DNA from: an uncultured Eubacteriales bacterium
Lineage (GTDB): Bacteria > Bacillota > Clostridia > Christensenellales > UBA1242
Assembly: GCA_949077035.1 (NCBI GenBank)
Contig: CARUPR010000001.1
Coordinates: 1-64,000, forward strand
DNA length: 64,000 nt
Reading direction: 5' to 3'
Both the position numbers and the translations under genes were made by a program. The first letter of the stretch is position 1, and every line of letters starts with the position of its first letter. The notes beneath the pieces are model-generated. The model searched no databases. It was not told where the DNA came from and saw only the letters and a program-made list of their open reading frames with translations. Shown piece after piece: positions 52,821 to 63,300 of this stretch.

Positions 52821-53926
52821 TATAATTTTTCTCCACATTCTGGACAGAATTTTGCATTTGAATTTAATTGCTTATTGCATTTTGGACAAACCTTTGATTT
52901 AATCAATTTTTCTCCACAGCTTGCACAAAATTTTGCTCCACTTGCAACATTTTCACCACAAGAAGGACATTTAATATTTTGACTTGCACCACATTCTGGG
53001 CAAAACTTGGTCCCTTTTGAAATTTTTGCCTTACATTTTACGCATTTAATTTCTTCCACATCCTTAGCCGAAGAAATTGAATTTGCAAAAAGGCCGCCAA
53101 CATGAGCGCCAGCACCAAGACCAATGCCAAGACCTGCAAGATTTCCACCAGAAGGATTTTGTGCTGCATCTCTTATTGCCTGAGCAGTCTGATATTGTGC
53201 ATAAGTGCCCATCTTATCACCCAAAATGCCCAATTTACTTCTTTCATCCAAAGTTTTCTCAACTTCTTCTGGCAATGATAAGTTTTCAACAATAACATTG
53301 CAAAGTTTTAAACCAAGCTTATTGAAAGCATTTTGTGAAACTTCAACAATCTTATCAGCAATCTCTTTATAATTTGCAACAAGGTCAAGTGCAGAAACAC
53401 CACTTTCACCAATCGCATCACTAATATACTGAATTAAGATTGATTTGCATTGCTCTGAAAGGTCACTCACCTTATAAATGCCATTTGTCCCGAAGACCTC
53501 TTTCATAAATGTCTTAACATCGTCAACTTTAAAACTATATGTTCCAAAGCCTCTAAGTCTTATTGAGCCAAAGTCGGCATCTCGCATCATAATAGGATTT
53601 TGTGTGCCCCATTTTTGACCGATAAATTGTTTAGTGTTGATAAAATAAATTTCTGCTTTAATTCTTGAATTAAATCCTGTTGGCAAAGAAAGAAGCTTTG
53701 TCAAAAAAGGTATATTTTCTGTTGTGAGTTTATATGTGCCAGGGCCAAAAACATCTGCAACTTCGCCCTTATGCATAAATAAAGCCACCTGCGATTCTCT
53801 GACTACAAGAGTGGAACTATTCATGATTTCCTCTCTATTTTTTAATGGAAAGCGATAAACCAAAATATCTTTGCTATCATCTTGCCATTCAATAACCGAT
53901 AATAATTGCTTTCTTAAAAATCCCAT
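52820..53926 (-). CDS. SPFH-domain protein with zinc ribbons (YdjI-like)
   Basis: 368-aa protein. Residues about 1-270 are a virion-core/YdjI-type SPFH domain (VIEWQDDSKDILVYRFPLKN, TLVVRESQVALFMHKGEVAD, FGPGTYKL), then a Gly/Ala-rich linker (LAGLGIGLGAGAHVGGLF) and three C-terminal zinc ribbons (CVKCKAKI...CPECGAS, CPSCGE...CASCGE, CPKCNKQ...CPECGE). In B. subtilis YdjI recruits PspA to the membrane. No pspA homologue is visible in the window. ATG 53926 has AAGGAG 7 nt upstream. Confidence 0.82.
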   Translation of the reverse strand: MGFLRKQLLSVIEWQDDSKDILVYRFPLKNREEIMNSSTLVVRESQVALFMHKGEVADVFGPGTYKLTTENIPFLTKLLSLPTGFNSRIKAEIYFINTKQFIGQKWGTQNPIMMRDADFGSIRLRGFGTYSFKVDDVKTFMKEVFGTNGIYKVSDLSEQCKSILIQYISDAIGESGVSALDLVANYKEIADKIVEVSQNAFNKLGLKLCNVIVENLSLPEEVEKTLDERSKLGILGDKMGTYAQYQTAQAIRDAAQNPSGGNLAGLGIGLGAGAHVGGLFANSISSAKDVEEIKCVKCKAKISKGTKFCPECGASQNIKCPSCGENVASGAKFCASCGEKLIKSKVCPKCNKQLNSNAKFCPECGEKL

Positions 53927-54111
53927 TTTCTTCTCCTTCAAATAAATCCAATTAAAAACAAAAAATATAAGGTAATTAATTGAATACGATATATAGTTAT
54001 TATACAATAAATATATTCAAAACACAACAAATATTTAAAATTTGTCGGAAGCAGTTTTACTTTTTAAGGATGATTTAAATTTTTTATTTCAATCATTTTT
54101 TTAGCTGCTAA

Positions 54112-54139
54112 AAAAAAGAGGAATAAATTTCCTCTTTAT
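54112..54139 (-). terminator. Rubrerythrin terminator
   Basis: AAAGAGGAA / TTCCTCTTT stem with T7 on the minus strand, about 60 bp past the stop. Confidence 0.8.
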
Positions 54140-54195
54140 TTAATAAAACCCATTAAACAAAATTTGTTTAAAATATTTTTAATTGCAAGTTTTTT

Positions 54196-54795
54196 TTACC
54201 AGCATCTAAGTTCTTCTGGCAAAATCACCTGACAAACTCCCTGTTCTGCCTGACAAAGTGGACAGGTTTCCCAAGCCTCTTCATCAAAAGAAATATAACC
54301 GCAATTTGGGCATATCCACATTTTTTTGTCAGCTTTTTTATAAAGTTCTTTACTTTTAAATTGTTGATAAAGATTTTCAAAAAGATTTTTGTGTCTTATC
54401 TCAACTTCACCAATCATTCTAAATAATTTGGCAACATCTTTAAGACCCTCTTCATCTGCCACTTGAGCAAACTCTTCATAAGCTTCAGCCTCCAAAAGTT
54501 CATCTTCGGCAAGAAGTCTTAAATTTTCTTCCATGTTCCATTTTTCTTTAAAAGGGAAACCTGCATTAATATCAATGTTTGAAATTTCCTTTTGTTCTGC
54601 ATCTTGAATAAAAGTATAAAGCATTCTTGCATGGTTGAATTCTTGATATGCAATGGTGTCAACAATTTGAGCCAAAGCTTCAAAGCCATTATACCTAAGA
54701 CCATATTCTACAAATTCATATCTTGTCCTAGCCTGACATTCAGCAGCCCAAGCTCTTGCCAAATTTGAATAAGTTTTGCTGTTTTTTAATTTCAT
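54196..54795 (-). CDS. rbr: Rubrerythrin
   Basis: 199-aa peroxide-reducing protein of anaerobes. The N-terminal ferritin-like diiron domain has ECQARTRYEFVEY, YQEFNHARM, EDELLEAEAYEEFAQVADEE and EVEIRHKNLFENL; the C-terminal rubredoxin-like iron site has CPNCGYI and CPLCQ. ATG 54795 is chosen with GGAGG upstream. It takes electrons from NAD(P)H via rubredoxin-type partners to reduce H2O2 to water. It supports an oxygen-sensitive lifestyle. Confidence 0.95.
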   Translation of the reverse strand: MKLKNSKTYSNLARAWAAECQARTRYEFVEYGLRYNGFEALAQIVDTIAYQEFNHARMLYTFIQDAEQKEISNIDINAGFPFKEKWNMEENLRLLAEDELLEAEAYEEFAQVADEEGLKDVAKLFRMIGEVEIRHKNLFENLYQQFKSKELYKKADKKMWICPNCGYISFDEEAWETCPLCQAEQGVCQVILPEELRCW

Positions 54796-54851
54796 AAATA
54801 TATCCTCCAATTAAAAATATGTGCATAATTGAAGGTTTTTATGTAAAATTT

Positions 54852-57017
54852 TTAAATTTCTATCATATTTCCAAAAGGTTTTTCTTTTGCATTTATAAAA
54901 TTTCTTTTTAAGTAAAAATGGCAATTAACCACCTTTTTTCTTTCAAGAGTAAATCTTTCATTGCCTAAAGAATAACTGATATTATCCCTATATTTGCAAC
55001 TAGAGCAATTGCCACCAAAGTGCTCTTTAATTGGACAATGCTTAAAATAAATCAATCTTGGCTTTCTATTGTCAATGAAAAGTTGCCCATCTTCTGCCAT
55101 AAGGTTTTCATAGTCAAAATCTTCTTTTGACAAAACGATGTTTTTAAAGCCCTTTTTCAGATAAAAATCTATTGCATAGCTATTTAAAACATTCAATTCA
55201 GAGCCTATTATTGTTTGGCTTGGACTTTTCATCATAAGAGCATAATAGTTTGTCGCATAAACGCCCAAATTTGGCAAAGCATCTAAAATTTGACTCAGCA
55301 TTGTAATATCCTCTTTGGTCGCAATCAAAGGCATATCTAAAAATATATTTTCACCTTTAAAATGTTGACAAACGGCTTTAATATCTTCAAAATTATAAAT
55401 TGCTGGTGAATATACAAAAAAGTCAAATTTATTTAATTCTTCACTTGAATATTCTAAAATTTTGCTTAAATTATCGAAAAATGCGATTTTTTTATTGTTT
55501 TTTGCCGCTTTTTGTGTCGAAATGATTAAATTATCCCTTTCAAGCACTTCTATTTTCTTTTCATTTTTCTTTGTTAAGTGTGCTTTTAATTTATCAAGCA
55601 TAACTCTTCGAGCTTCGTTTAAATCACTCTTTCTTATAAACACATTTCCTATCTCGCAAGTCAAATTATGCAAACTAAACTCATCACCGCATTTATTGAA
55701 AGTTTGAAATAAATCGTTTTGAGTAAGCGGTTGTGATTTGGCAACAGACAAAACATTTTCAAAACTTTGTGACACACTTTCGCCATTTGCAATTAAAGTG
55801 ACATTTAAGATGAGATTATCTAAGGCTTGAACTTTGGCATCAAATTCTATTTTTCTTTCCTTATTTAAAACCTTTTCTTCAAACTTACCATCAACAATAA
55901 GTCTTACAATTTGCCCCTTCTTTGCCATAGCTGTTGTTGTAAAAATATATCTATCTTTGCCGACATTTCTTATATCAACAGGGCTTATGGTGCAAACCTC
56001 TCTTGACTTTTCAAAAAGTTTTATTGTATCTCCTTTTTGAAGATTGTGGGAAGAAGAGATTAAAATTTCATTAAATCTTTTGCCCTTTTTAAAATTCTCA
56101 ACGCTGCCAATAGGCAGACCTATATGATTTTGTGCATCGCTATAAATTATTTTTTCGCCCTTAAAATATCCTGAGATAAATTCGCCTCTATTAAATACCT
56201 TTTTTAAGTTTTCTATATCTTCTTTATCAAACTTAAAGCTCTCGTCAATCACCTTACGATAGGTTTGCACAGCAGTTGCGACATAGGCAGGCCTGCGGGC
56301 ACGACCTTCAATTTTTAGGCTGACAACCCCACAATCGACAAGTTCTTTCAAACTTTCAAGCATACAAAAATCCTTTGTGCTTAGATAATATCCCTCTGCT
56401 CCACCATTTATTTTATATTTCAAGCGACAAAATTGTTTGCATTTTCCACGATTGCCGCTCGCACCTGCAAGCAAGGATGACAGATAACAATTTCCTGAAA
56501 AACCTACACATAATGCACCTTGCACAAAATATTCAATTTCAAGTTTGGTATTTTCATGTATTCTTTTAATTTCACTTAAAGGCGTTTCTCTTGAGAGAAC
56601 AATTCTTTTAAAACCAAGGCTTTCTATAAACTTGGCCCCTTCCAAATTGTGCAGTCCCATTTGGGTGCTTGCATGAAGTTCAATCCCCTCAAAGTTTTTG
56701 CTAAGTAAGTTTGCAATGCCTATATCTTGCACAATAAAGGCATCTATCTTACAATCAAGAGCAAATCTTACCAAACTTAAAACTTGCATAACCTCTTCAT
56801 CCTTAAAAAGGATATTTAAAGTCAGATAAGCTTTTACGCCAAAAAGATGAGCCTTACTTACAGCCTCTTTTAAATTTTCTCTGGTAAAATTTTCAAAATT
56901 TGCTCTAGCATTAAAATCGCTAAGCCCCAAATATATTGCATCAGCACCGCCGTTTATTGCCGAAATTAAACTTTGCATATTCCCGACAGGTGCAAGCAAT
57001 TCAATCTTATCTTTCAT
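54852..57017 (-). CDS. U32-family protein (RlhA-like)
   Basis: 721-aa U32 'peptidase'-type protein. The N-terminal TIM-barrel opens with ELLAPVGNMQSLISAINGGA and contains the family signature FVQGALCVGFSGNCYLSS...GNRGKCKQFCRLKY, with four conserved cysteines expected to bind an Fe-S cluster. A DUF3656-like middle and C-terminal region follows, with another Cys set (HCPIKEHFGGNCSSCKYRD). E. coli RlhA of this type hydroxylates 23S rRNA C2501; proteolysis is not established. AAAGGA precedes the ATG. Divergent from the ferritin-like gene. Confidence 0.88.
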   Translation of the reverse strand: MKDKIELLAPVGNMQSLISAINGGADAIYLGLSDFNARANFENFTRENLKEAVSKAHLFGVKAYLTLNILFKDEEVMQVLSLVRFALDCKIDAFIVQDIGIANLLSKNFEGIELHASTQMGLHNLEGAKFIESLGFKRIVLSRETPLSEIKRIHENTKLEIEYFVQGALCVGFSGNCYLSSLLAGASGNRGKCKQFCRLKYKINGGAEGYYLSTKDFCMLESLKELVDCGVVSLKIEGRARRPAYVATAVQTYRKVIDESFKFDKEDIENLKKVFNRGEFISGYFKGEKIIYSDAQNHIGLPIGSVENFKKGKRFNEILISSSHNLQKGDTIKLFEKSREVCTISPVDIRNVGKDRYIFTTTAMAKKGQIVRLIVDGKFEEKVLNKERKIEFDAKVQALDNLILNVTLIANGESVSQSFENVLSVAKSQPLTQNDLFQTFNKCGDEFSLHNLTCEIGNVFIRKSDLNEARRVMLDKLKAHLTKKNEKKIEVLERDNLIISTQKAAKNNKKIAFFDNLSKILEYSSEELNKFDFFVYSPAIYNFEDIKAVCQHFKGENIFLDMPLIATKEDITMLSQILDALPNLGVYATNYYALMMKSPSQTIIGSELNVLNSYAIDFYLKKGFKNIVLSKEDFDYENLMAEDGQLFIDNRKPRLIYFKHCPIKEHFGGNCSSCKYRDNISYSLGNERFTLERKKVVNCHFYLKRNFINAKEKPFGNMIEI

Positions 57018-57187
57018 TTAAAACCTTTTCCTTTCACTTTCATTACTTTTATATCTCATTATACCACATATTCGCGCATTGCTCAAATAAAAGATAAAAT
57101 AATTTTTTTTAAGTTTTCATTAAATCTTTTACACTTAAAAAGTATTAATAGTTTTTAAATGGGAAAGATAATAAGTGGAGGAAAAAT

Positions 57188-58432
57188 ATGATAAATCCGT
57201 TTTTAGAAAAACCAAAAAAACTTGAAAGCACAATCATGAGCATGAAAATGCTTTCGCCAAAACCTTATAATAAAAATGAGGTTGACCCTTACACAAGAGT
57301 AAGATGTATATTGATGAACGGGACAGAATATGAAGCCGTATGGTCAAAACATCATTTCAATCGACATTGCCCAGACAATGATGCCAGAAGAAGGGTTGCA
57401 CTTGTCCGCAAGCTTGAACAAGAACAACAAAAACTTATCGCAGCACTCAAGCCGGCAGATGAAAATATCTTGCAAACCACAATTGGTTATGAGCAACTTG
57501 CGGTTGACCTGACCGCCCTATTAGCCCGCCGCCAGAAAGATAAAGATGTAAAAAATGCACTTGATTTTGCACTCTTAGAAGACTTTGACCATCTTTATAG
57601 ATATGCCAATCTGCTTGAAACTGACATGGGCGAACACGCAGAAAAATATGTGGGAAGTTATACAGAAATCATGCCTGCAAGACCGACCGTTGCACATCAT
57701 AGACACCCTTTTGATACTGTCAAACATCATATCTGCAACAAGACTGCAGACCCTCTTGCAATGTGCGATGTTTCAATCATTACAGCTGCCGAGCAGCAAA
57801 CAATGAACTATTATATGAACCTTGGTGCCTTTTATAAAAACAAAGTTGGCAGAGAAATTTATAGTGAAATTGCCTTGGTGGAAGAGGAACATGTGACAGA
57901 ATATGGCTCTCTTATCGACCCAAATGCAACACCTTTTGAAGAACTTTTGATGCATGAGTATATTGAATGTTATCTTTATTATTCAATGCTTAATGATGAA
58001 GTGGATGAAAATATAAAACAGATTTGGCTTATGCTTTATGAGCAAGAACTTGCTCACCTTCATGAAGCTGTAAAACTTTTGCAAAAATATGAGAAAAAGG
58101 ATTGGCAACAGGTAATACCAAAAGGCGAATTTCCAGAGCTTATCAATTTTAAGCCGCAAAAAGATTATATAAGAGAAATTATTGCAAAAACAGTCAACAA
58201 CACAGAAGAGCGAGAAAGCTATATAAATGTCAAAAAACTTCCTGAAAAAGCTGATTTTTTCATTTATCAACACAAATTTATCAAAAATGTAGAAAAAATG
58301 CCTTCTCACAAGGTGATAAATGACCATATCAAAAAATATGGTCAGGATTATCGCGTCCAAGACAGTGAGCATCCTATCAAATCGCTGCGTTCAAGAAAAA
58401 GCGATAATGTGGACTTGGGCAGAATACAATAA
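57188..58432 (+). CDS. Ferritin-like diiron protein, function unknown
   Basis: 414-aa protein. The central part has a ferritin-like four-helix pattern of iron ligands: E202 (AEQQTMNYY), E232xxH235 (VEEEHVTEYG), E257/E260 (MHEYIECYLYY) and E287xxH290 (YEQELAHLHE). An earlier helix carries EDFDHLYRYANLLE (131-144). N- and C-terminal thirds are not recognised. GTGGAGG precedes the ATG. Located beside the U32 gene and near rubrerythrin, so a redox or oxygen-defence role is likely; the reaction is unknown. Confidence 0.7.
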   Translation: MINPFLEKPKKLESTIMSMKMLSPKPYNKNEVDPYTRVRCILMNGTEYEAVWSKHHFNRHCPDNDARRRVALVRKLEQEQQKLIAALKPADENILQTTIGYEQLAVDLTALLARRQKDKDVKNALDFALLEDFDHLYRYANLLETDMGEHAEKYVGSYTEIMPARPTVAHHRHPFDTVKHHICNKTADPLAMCDVSIITAAEQQTMNYYMNLGAFYKNKVGREIYSEIALVEEEHVTEYGSLIDPNATPFEELLMHEYIECYLYYSMLNDEVDENIKQIWLMLYEQELAHLHEAVKLLQKYEKKDWQQVIPKGEFPELINFKPQKDYIREIIAKTVNNTEERESYINVKKLPEKADFFIYQHKFIKNVEKMPSHKVINDHIKKYGQDYRVQDSEHPIKSLRSRKSDNVDLGRIQ

Positions 58433-58608
58433 TTTTGTTTTTTTGACTTAATTTATAAATAAATTTTAATTATTTTTTATTTTAAAAAAGGCTTTATATT
58501 TTATTTTAATCAATAAAAACTATGTTTATAAGTAATTTTTAAGCTATTTTATAAGAAGGTTTTTAAGTAAGTTTTTAAAAAAAAGTTTAGTTTTTAAGTA
58601 AGCTTATC

Positions 58609-58647
58609 AAAAAAAAAGACATACAAATTCGTATGTCTTTTTTTTTA
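58609..58647. terminator. Bidirectional terminator
   Basis: AAAGACATAC / GTATGTCTTT with long A and T runs between the convergent ferritin-like and cls genes. A second hairpin (AAGATAG.../...CTATCTT, 58658-58687) abuts the cls stop. Confidence 0.88.
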
Positions 58648-58687
58648 TGAACGCAAGATAGGCACGAACAAAGTGAGTGCTATCTTA

Positions 58688-60145
58688 TTAAAACAAAGAT
58701 GATAACAATCTCATAATTGCCTGCAACATCTTGGTAAGAAAACTTTTCTTTTGAAAATAATTTGTGTTTACTTCAACAGAATGTTTTATATCTTCCTTAA
58801 AAATATCTTGATGTTGTTTGTTTAAATTTTTTGAATATATAATGACAGTATTTTCAAAGTTTAGTCCGAAAGAACGATTATCCATATTGCATGTGCCAAC
58901 TGATAAAAGATTATCATCAATAATGAGAGCTTTGCTATGCAAAAATCCCTTATATAAATAGACCTTTACTCCTATCTCTGCCATTTCTTTTAAATATGAA
59001 AGTGTGGCAAGATAGACAGTTTTTTTATCAGGTTTTCTTGGCACCATTATTCGCACATCGACGCCACTCTTCACTGCAATTCTAAGACTTGCAAAAAACA
59101 CATCATCAGGGATAAAATATGGTGTTTGAATATATACTTTATCCTTTGCACATGTAATCATCTTTACAAATGTTTCTTTTATTCTTTGCACCTGACTATC
59201 AGGTCCAGAAGCCAAAACTTGAACTGTTGCATCACCACAAAGTGTTGGACTTGGAAAATATCCATTCTCTAAATAAAGGCGAGGTGGAGTGTTGTCATTT
59301 TGGCAATATCTCCAGTCATCCAAAAATATATTTTGAAGCCCATAAACACCACTGCCCTCAATTCTTATATGTGTATCTCTCCAAGGCGTAAGTTTTTTAT
59401 CGCGACTTAAATGGTCATCACGAATATTTACACCACCAGTATACCCAACCTTTCCGTCAATGATGACAAGTTTTCTATGGTTTCGATAATTGAGTTTTAA
59501 ATTTATAAGTCTTATGTGCATAAATGGTGGAAAAAACTCACCAATCTGACCGCCCGCCTGCTCCAGTTTTTTGAAAAAACGTCTTGGAGCCTTTCTTGAG
59601 CCGATAGAGTCATAAATAAGTTTGACATCCACCCCTTCTTTAGCTTTTTTGCATAAAATTTCCATTATTTCTTTGCCCACTTTATCATTTGCAAAGATAT
59701 AATATTCAATATTTATTGAAGATTTGGCATTCATCAAATCTTTTTTTAATGCCTCAACTTTTGCAACACCACTTGTGAAAACTTTTATATCATTTCCTGG
59801 AAGTGGATATGAGCCGTATGCATAACACATTGAAACAAGTTCTCGATGTTCAATCAAAGTATCATCAATTCTTGCTTCATCCAGCGTTTGAATACCATCA
59901 ATATTTCTGATGATATCACGTTCAGAAACCGCCTTCTTTTTTATCATGCGTCTTGTTCGCACACTAAGTCCACTTCCAAAAACAATATAAAGTAAAAAGC
60001 CAAATATAGGTAAAAATGTCAAAATTGTAAGCCATGCAATTATATTTTCTGGCTTTCTTCTTTCAAGAAAAACCATACCTACAAGGAGGAAAAAGTTGAC
60101 ACAAGCAACAACTGTAATCACTATTTTTGAAATCTCGCCAAACAT
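58688..60145 (-). CDS. cls: Cardiolipin synthase
   Basis: 485-aa membrane enzyme joining two phosphatidylglycerol molecules to cardiolipin. Two N-terminal membrane spans (VITVVACVNFFLLVGMVFLE and IIAWLTILTFLPIFGFLLYI) precede two phospholipase-D HKD motifs: HRKLVIIDGKVGYTGGVNI near residue 222 and HSKALIIDDNLLSVGTCNMD near 400. Normal length (480-510). No clear ribosome site except GGAG close to the ATG (AAAGGAGCG). Confidence 0.96.
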   Translation of the reverse strand: MFGEISKIVITVVACVNFFLLVGMVFLERRKPENIIAWLTILTFLPIFGFLLYIVFGSGLSVRTRRMIKKKAVSERDIIRNIDGIQTLDEARIDDTLIEHRELVSMCYAYGSYPLPGNDIKVFTSGVAKVEALKKDLMNAKSSINIEYYIFANDKVGKEIMEILCKKAKEGVDVKLIYDSIGSRKAPRRFFKKLEQAGGQIGEFFPPFMHIRLINLKLNYRNHRKLVIIDGKVGYTGGVNIRDDHLSRDKKLTPWRDTHIRIEGSGVYGLQNIFLDDWRYCQNDNTPPRLYLENGYFPSPTLCGDATVQVLASGPDSQVQRIKETFVKMITCAKDKVYIQTPYFIPDDVFFASLRIAVKSGVDVRIMVPRKPDKKTVYLATLSYLKEMAEIGVKVYLYKGFLHSKALIIDDNLLSVGTCNMDNRSFGLNFENTVIIYSKNLNKQHQDIFKEDIKHSVEVNTNYFQKKSFLTKMLQAIMRLLSSLF

Positions 60146-60359
60146 TTTCGCTCCTTTTAGTATGTTTTATTTAAAATTTTTTGTTTATATTTAAAGTTAT
60201 ATCTTTTGTCATTTTATTTTCTTGAATAAACACTAATTTAAAAACTTTAATTTTTTTAATCATTTTTCTTAAAAACTCTTATCCTTATATAACCATATTC
60301 TTAAAACTTATGTTTTTAATAAAATGTTTATATTATTGACAGAATTTTTTGACCATTTT

Positions 60360-63300
60360 TTATGGAATAACTCTTGTTATGGTGCTTAGGTTAAGTTCAC
60401 CTAAAATCACCTTTGTTCCTTCATTATTTGCAGCATCTCTTTCTTGTCCGCTTACCTTCATAAGCACAACAACTCTGATATACTGATTAGGTGTGAAGGT
60501 ATTACTTAACTGAATTGTTCCATCTGCATCAATAGTTGCATTACCTAAGCTTGTTTCACCACCCTTGTTGTCAAGTTTGAATGAGAGATAATCTAAAGCA
60601 ACATCCTTGTTTATTGGCTGACTACCCAAATCAACTTCAATCTTTCCACCATTTGTGGTGATTCCATTATACAAACTGAAAGCACTATTCCATTGAGCAA
60701 ATGTTGCTGGTGACCATTTTGGATTCTCACCACTATTTTCGGTATATGTTGAATTAATAGTAAATCCAATTTCGCCACTATAATTCTTTTTAAGATTATA
60801 GACAAAACCTGTCACTTCATAATCTGCAGAAACGCGATAATTGTAAGTTTGATTTGCAGGAGTTGTTGTTGATTCATCAGCTGTAGTTTCAGGTGTGGTT
60901 GGAGTTTTAGAACCAAATTCACACTGAGCGATATAATGTTTTGTCACACTATAGCTATAGTCACCTAAAAGACTTGCATCTTCAACAAAGACTACATCTT
61001 GGTCTATTTTCGCTATTTTAAATGTTGCATTTCCATCACCATCTTCCCATACCTGTCCTGTTGGCTTTCCTGAAACTTGTTCAATATCTCTAAGATTAGT
61101 TTTTGGGTCTCTTGTGGTTGTATTTGTAATGTAATAAATACCCAAAGCATCTTTTACATTTGAAATAGTAATCTCATCGTCAGGCTCTACATAGACGCCT
61201 AAAGCAGCTGAAATTGATTCATATTTTGTTGTCGCAATATTAGAGCTTGTATTTGGTAACTGAATTGTGTTTTTATATTCTTTTTTCTCGCCGTTTATTG
61301 TTTTTGTAAGAGCAATGTCAAATGTTGCACGGCTGTTTCCTTTAACAAGCACTTCTATGGTGTCATTTACAAAGCCTGTAATATTCACCTGTTCATTTCC
61401 GTCAGCCACTCTGCCTTCAAGCTTGTCGCTAAGAGCAAATGCCTGACCATCTCTTACAACCCTATTATCTGTTTGCTGTAATATAACTTTTCTATTTACA
61501 GTAATGTTTATAGGACAATCGCAATATTCTACTATGCCATTAGCTTGATATTTAAGTTTTACAACAAGTCTAAGAGGAACCGAATCACCATTTTTATAAA
61601 GTCCAGTTTGAGTAAGTTTTGGAAGCTGATAGAGGTGGTCGCTATAATCATTTTCAGCACCTTCTCCATCTTGTTTTCCATAAATCGCTCTTGGAGCACG
61701 ATGAGATTGAGCTGTTCTTGCTTCAGTTGCAGTTTCTGGGGCTGGCTCATTTCCAAAATAGCCCGCACCATTTGTCGCAAAAGACCAATTTGCTGTGTTT
61801 GCTGCTTTTTGCACTAAAGTTTCAATTAATTGATTAGTGTCAGGGTCATAAAGCTTAATATTCTCAACAGTGATTTTATCAATCATTGGATATTTCAAAT
61901 AATTTGCACCTTGATTGATATTAATTTCATATCCTTGGTTTCCTCCTGCTGCTGCTTCTTTATGAGCAGTATAGGCAGTATCGGCACTGTTTGATTTATC
62001 TAAATAGATTTTATTTCCATCATTTATCTGTGCGACAGTATAATTTTCAACAAATTGCCATGCATCAATACCTTCAAATTTAAGGATATTCACCTTAGAA
62101 TCATTTTGCAATACTGGGTCATCTTGGGCGGTAATCATATAATTATCATTATTATTGTTTTTGATTGAGAGGTTTTTATATTGTTCAATAACAAGGTCTA
62201 TATAATCCTCTTCCATGATAGTAATGCTGTTTGTAATTGCAGGTGTATCTTCTGTTGCAATAAGCGTAAAGTATAATCTAAACTTATAGCCATAAGCATC
62301 TTCACCTTCAATATAATAATTTTGATTTCCAAATATAACCGCTTTTACCTTGCTGAAGGTAATTGCAGCAGCTGTTTCACCTGCATTATAAGAATAATAA
62401 TTATCATTTGCAGCTTTTACCCAGCTATTGTTATTTTGACCAGCACTTGTATTATAGAAAATCTTGCTTGCAAGGTTTTCTGGTATATTGTATGAAATAT
62501 CTTTCACCATTTTTTCTTCGGTAAGTTTTATAGAAAATTCTTTTGTAGAAAGGTCTTGTTTTTCACCAGTGCCGTTTTTATGCTTGATTGTCATATAACC
62601 TTGCTCGCCGGTAAGATTAAAATCTCTATATTCATTAGCAGTTTGTAAATATTCAATTCTGTGGGGCTCAATATTAGAACGGATTTGATTGCCAGCCTCG
62701 TCTAATTCATTCTGGCCATTTTCTGTGTTGCCATTGAAAGAAACAGCATAATCTGGCATGATTTTTATTACAACATAGAAGTCTGTTTCAAAATTGTTTA
62801 CCTTATAGGTGACTTTTCCTAAAACATAATCACCTATATTTTTTGCACCAAAAGGAATCAATTCATAATCATATACTCTGCCACCTGAAGTATCATTTAA
62901 GGTAGGTCCTATAAAGATATATTCATGGTCATCTGTGGTTTGAGTTCCCCCATCATCTTCAACAAAACGTTTGTAAGCATTGAATGAATGTGTGTTCATA
63001 TAATTATTTAAAAGAGTTTTTGTTTCTTGTGGTAAAGGGCTACTTTCTTCACCAGCATAATAAATCAATTCAAAGCCCAGGCCAGAATCAGCTGAAGTGA
63101 AGTCTGAAGCCGCCACCTTTCTCTTTGTAGTTGGGTGATGAATTCCCAAAAGGTCATTCAAGCTTTCAATTGTATCATTGACTTCAACTTCGACAATATT
63201 GCCTTTTTCCTTCACATCAATATCAAAGCTGCCCATATAGTAATAATTGAAATTAAATTCTTTTGTAGGGCTTGTTGAGCCATCATTTTTATTAAAGGTT

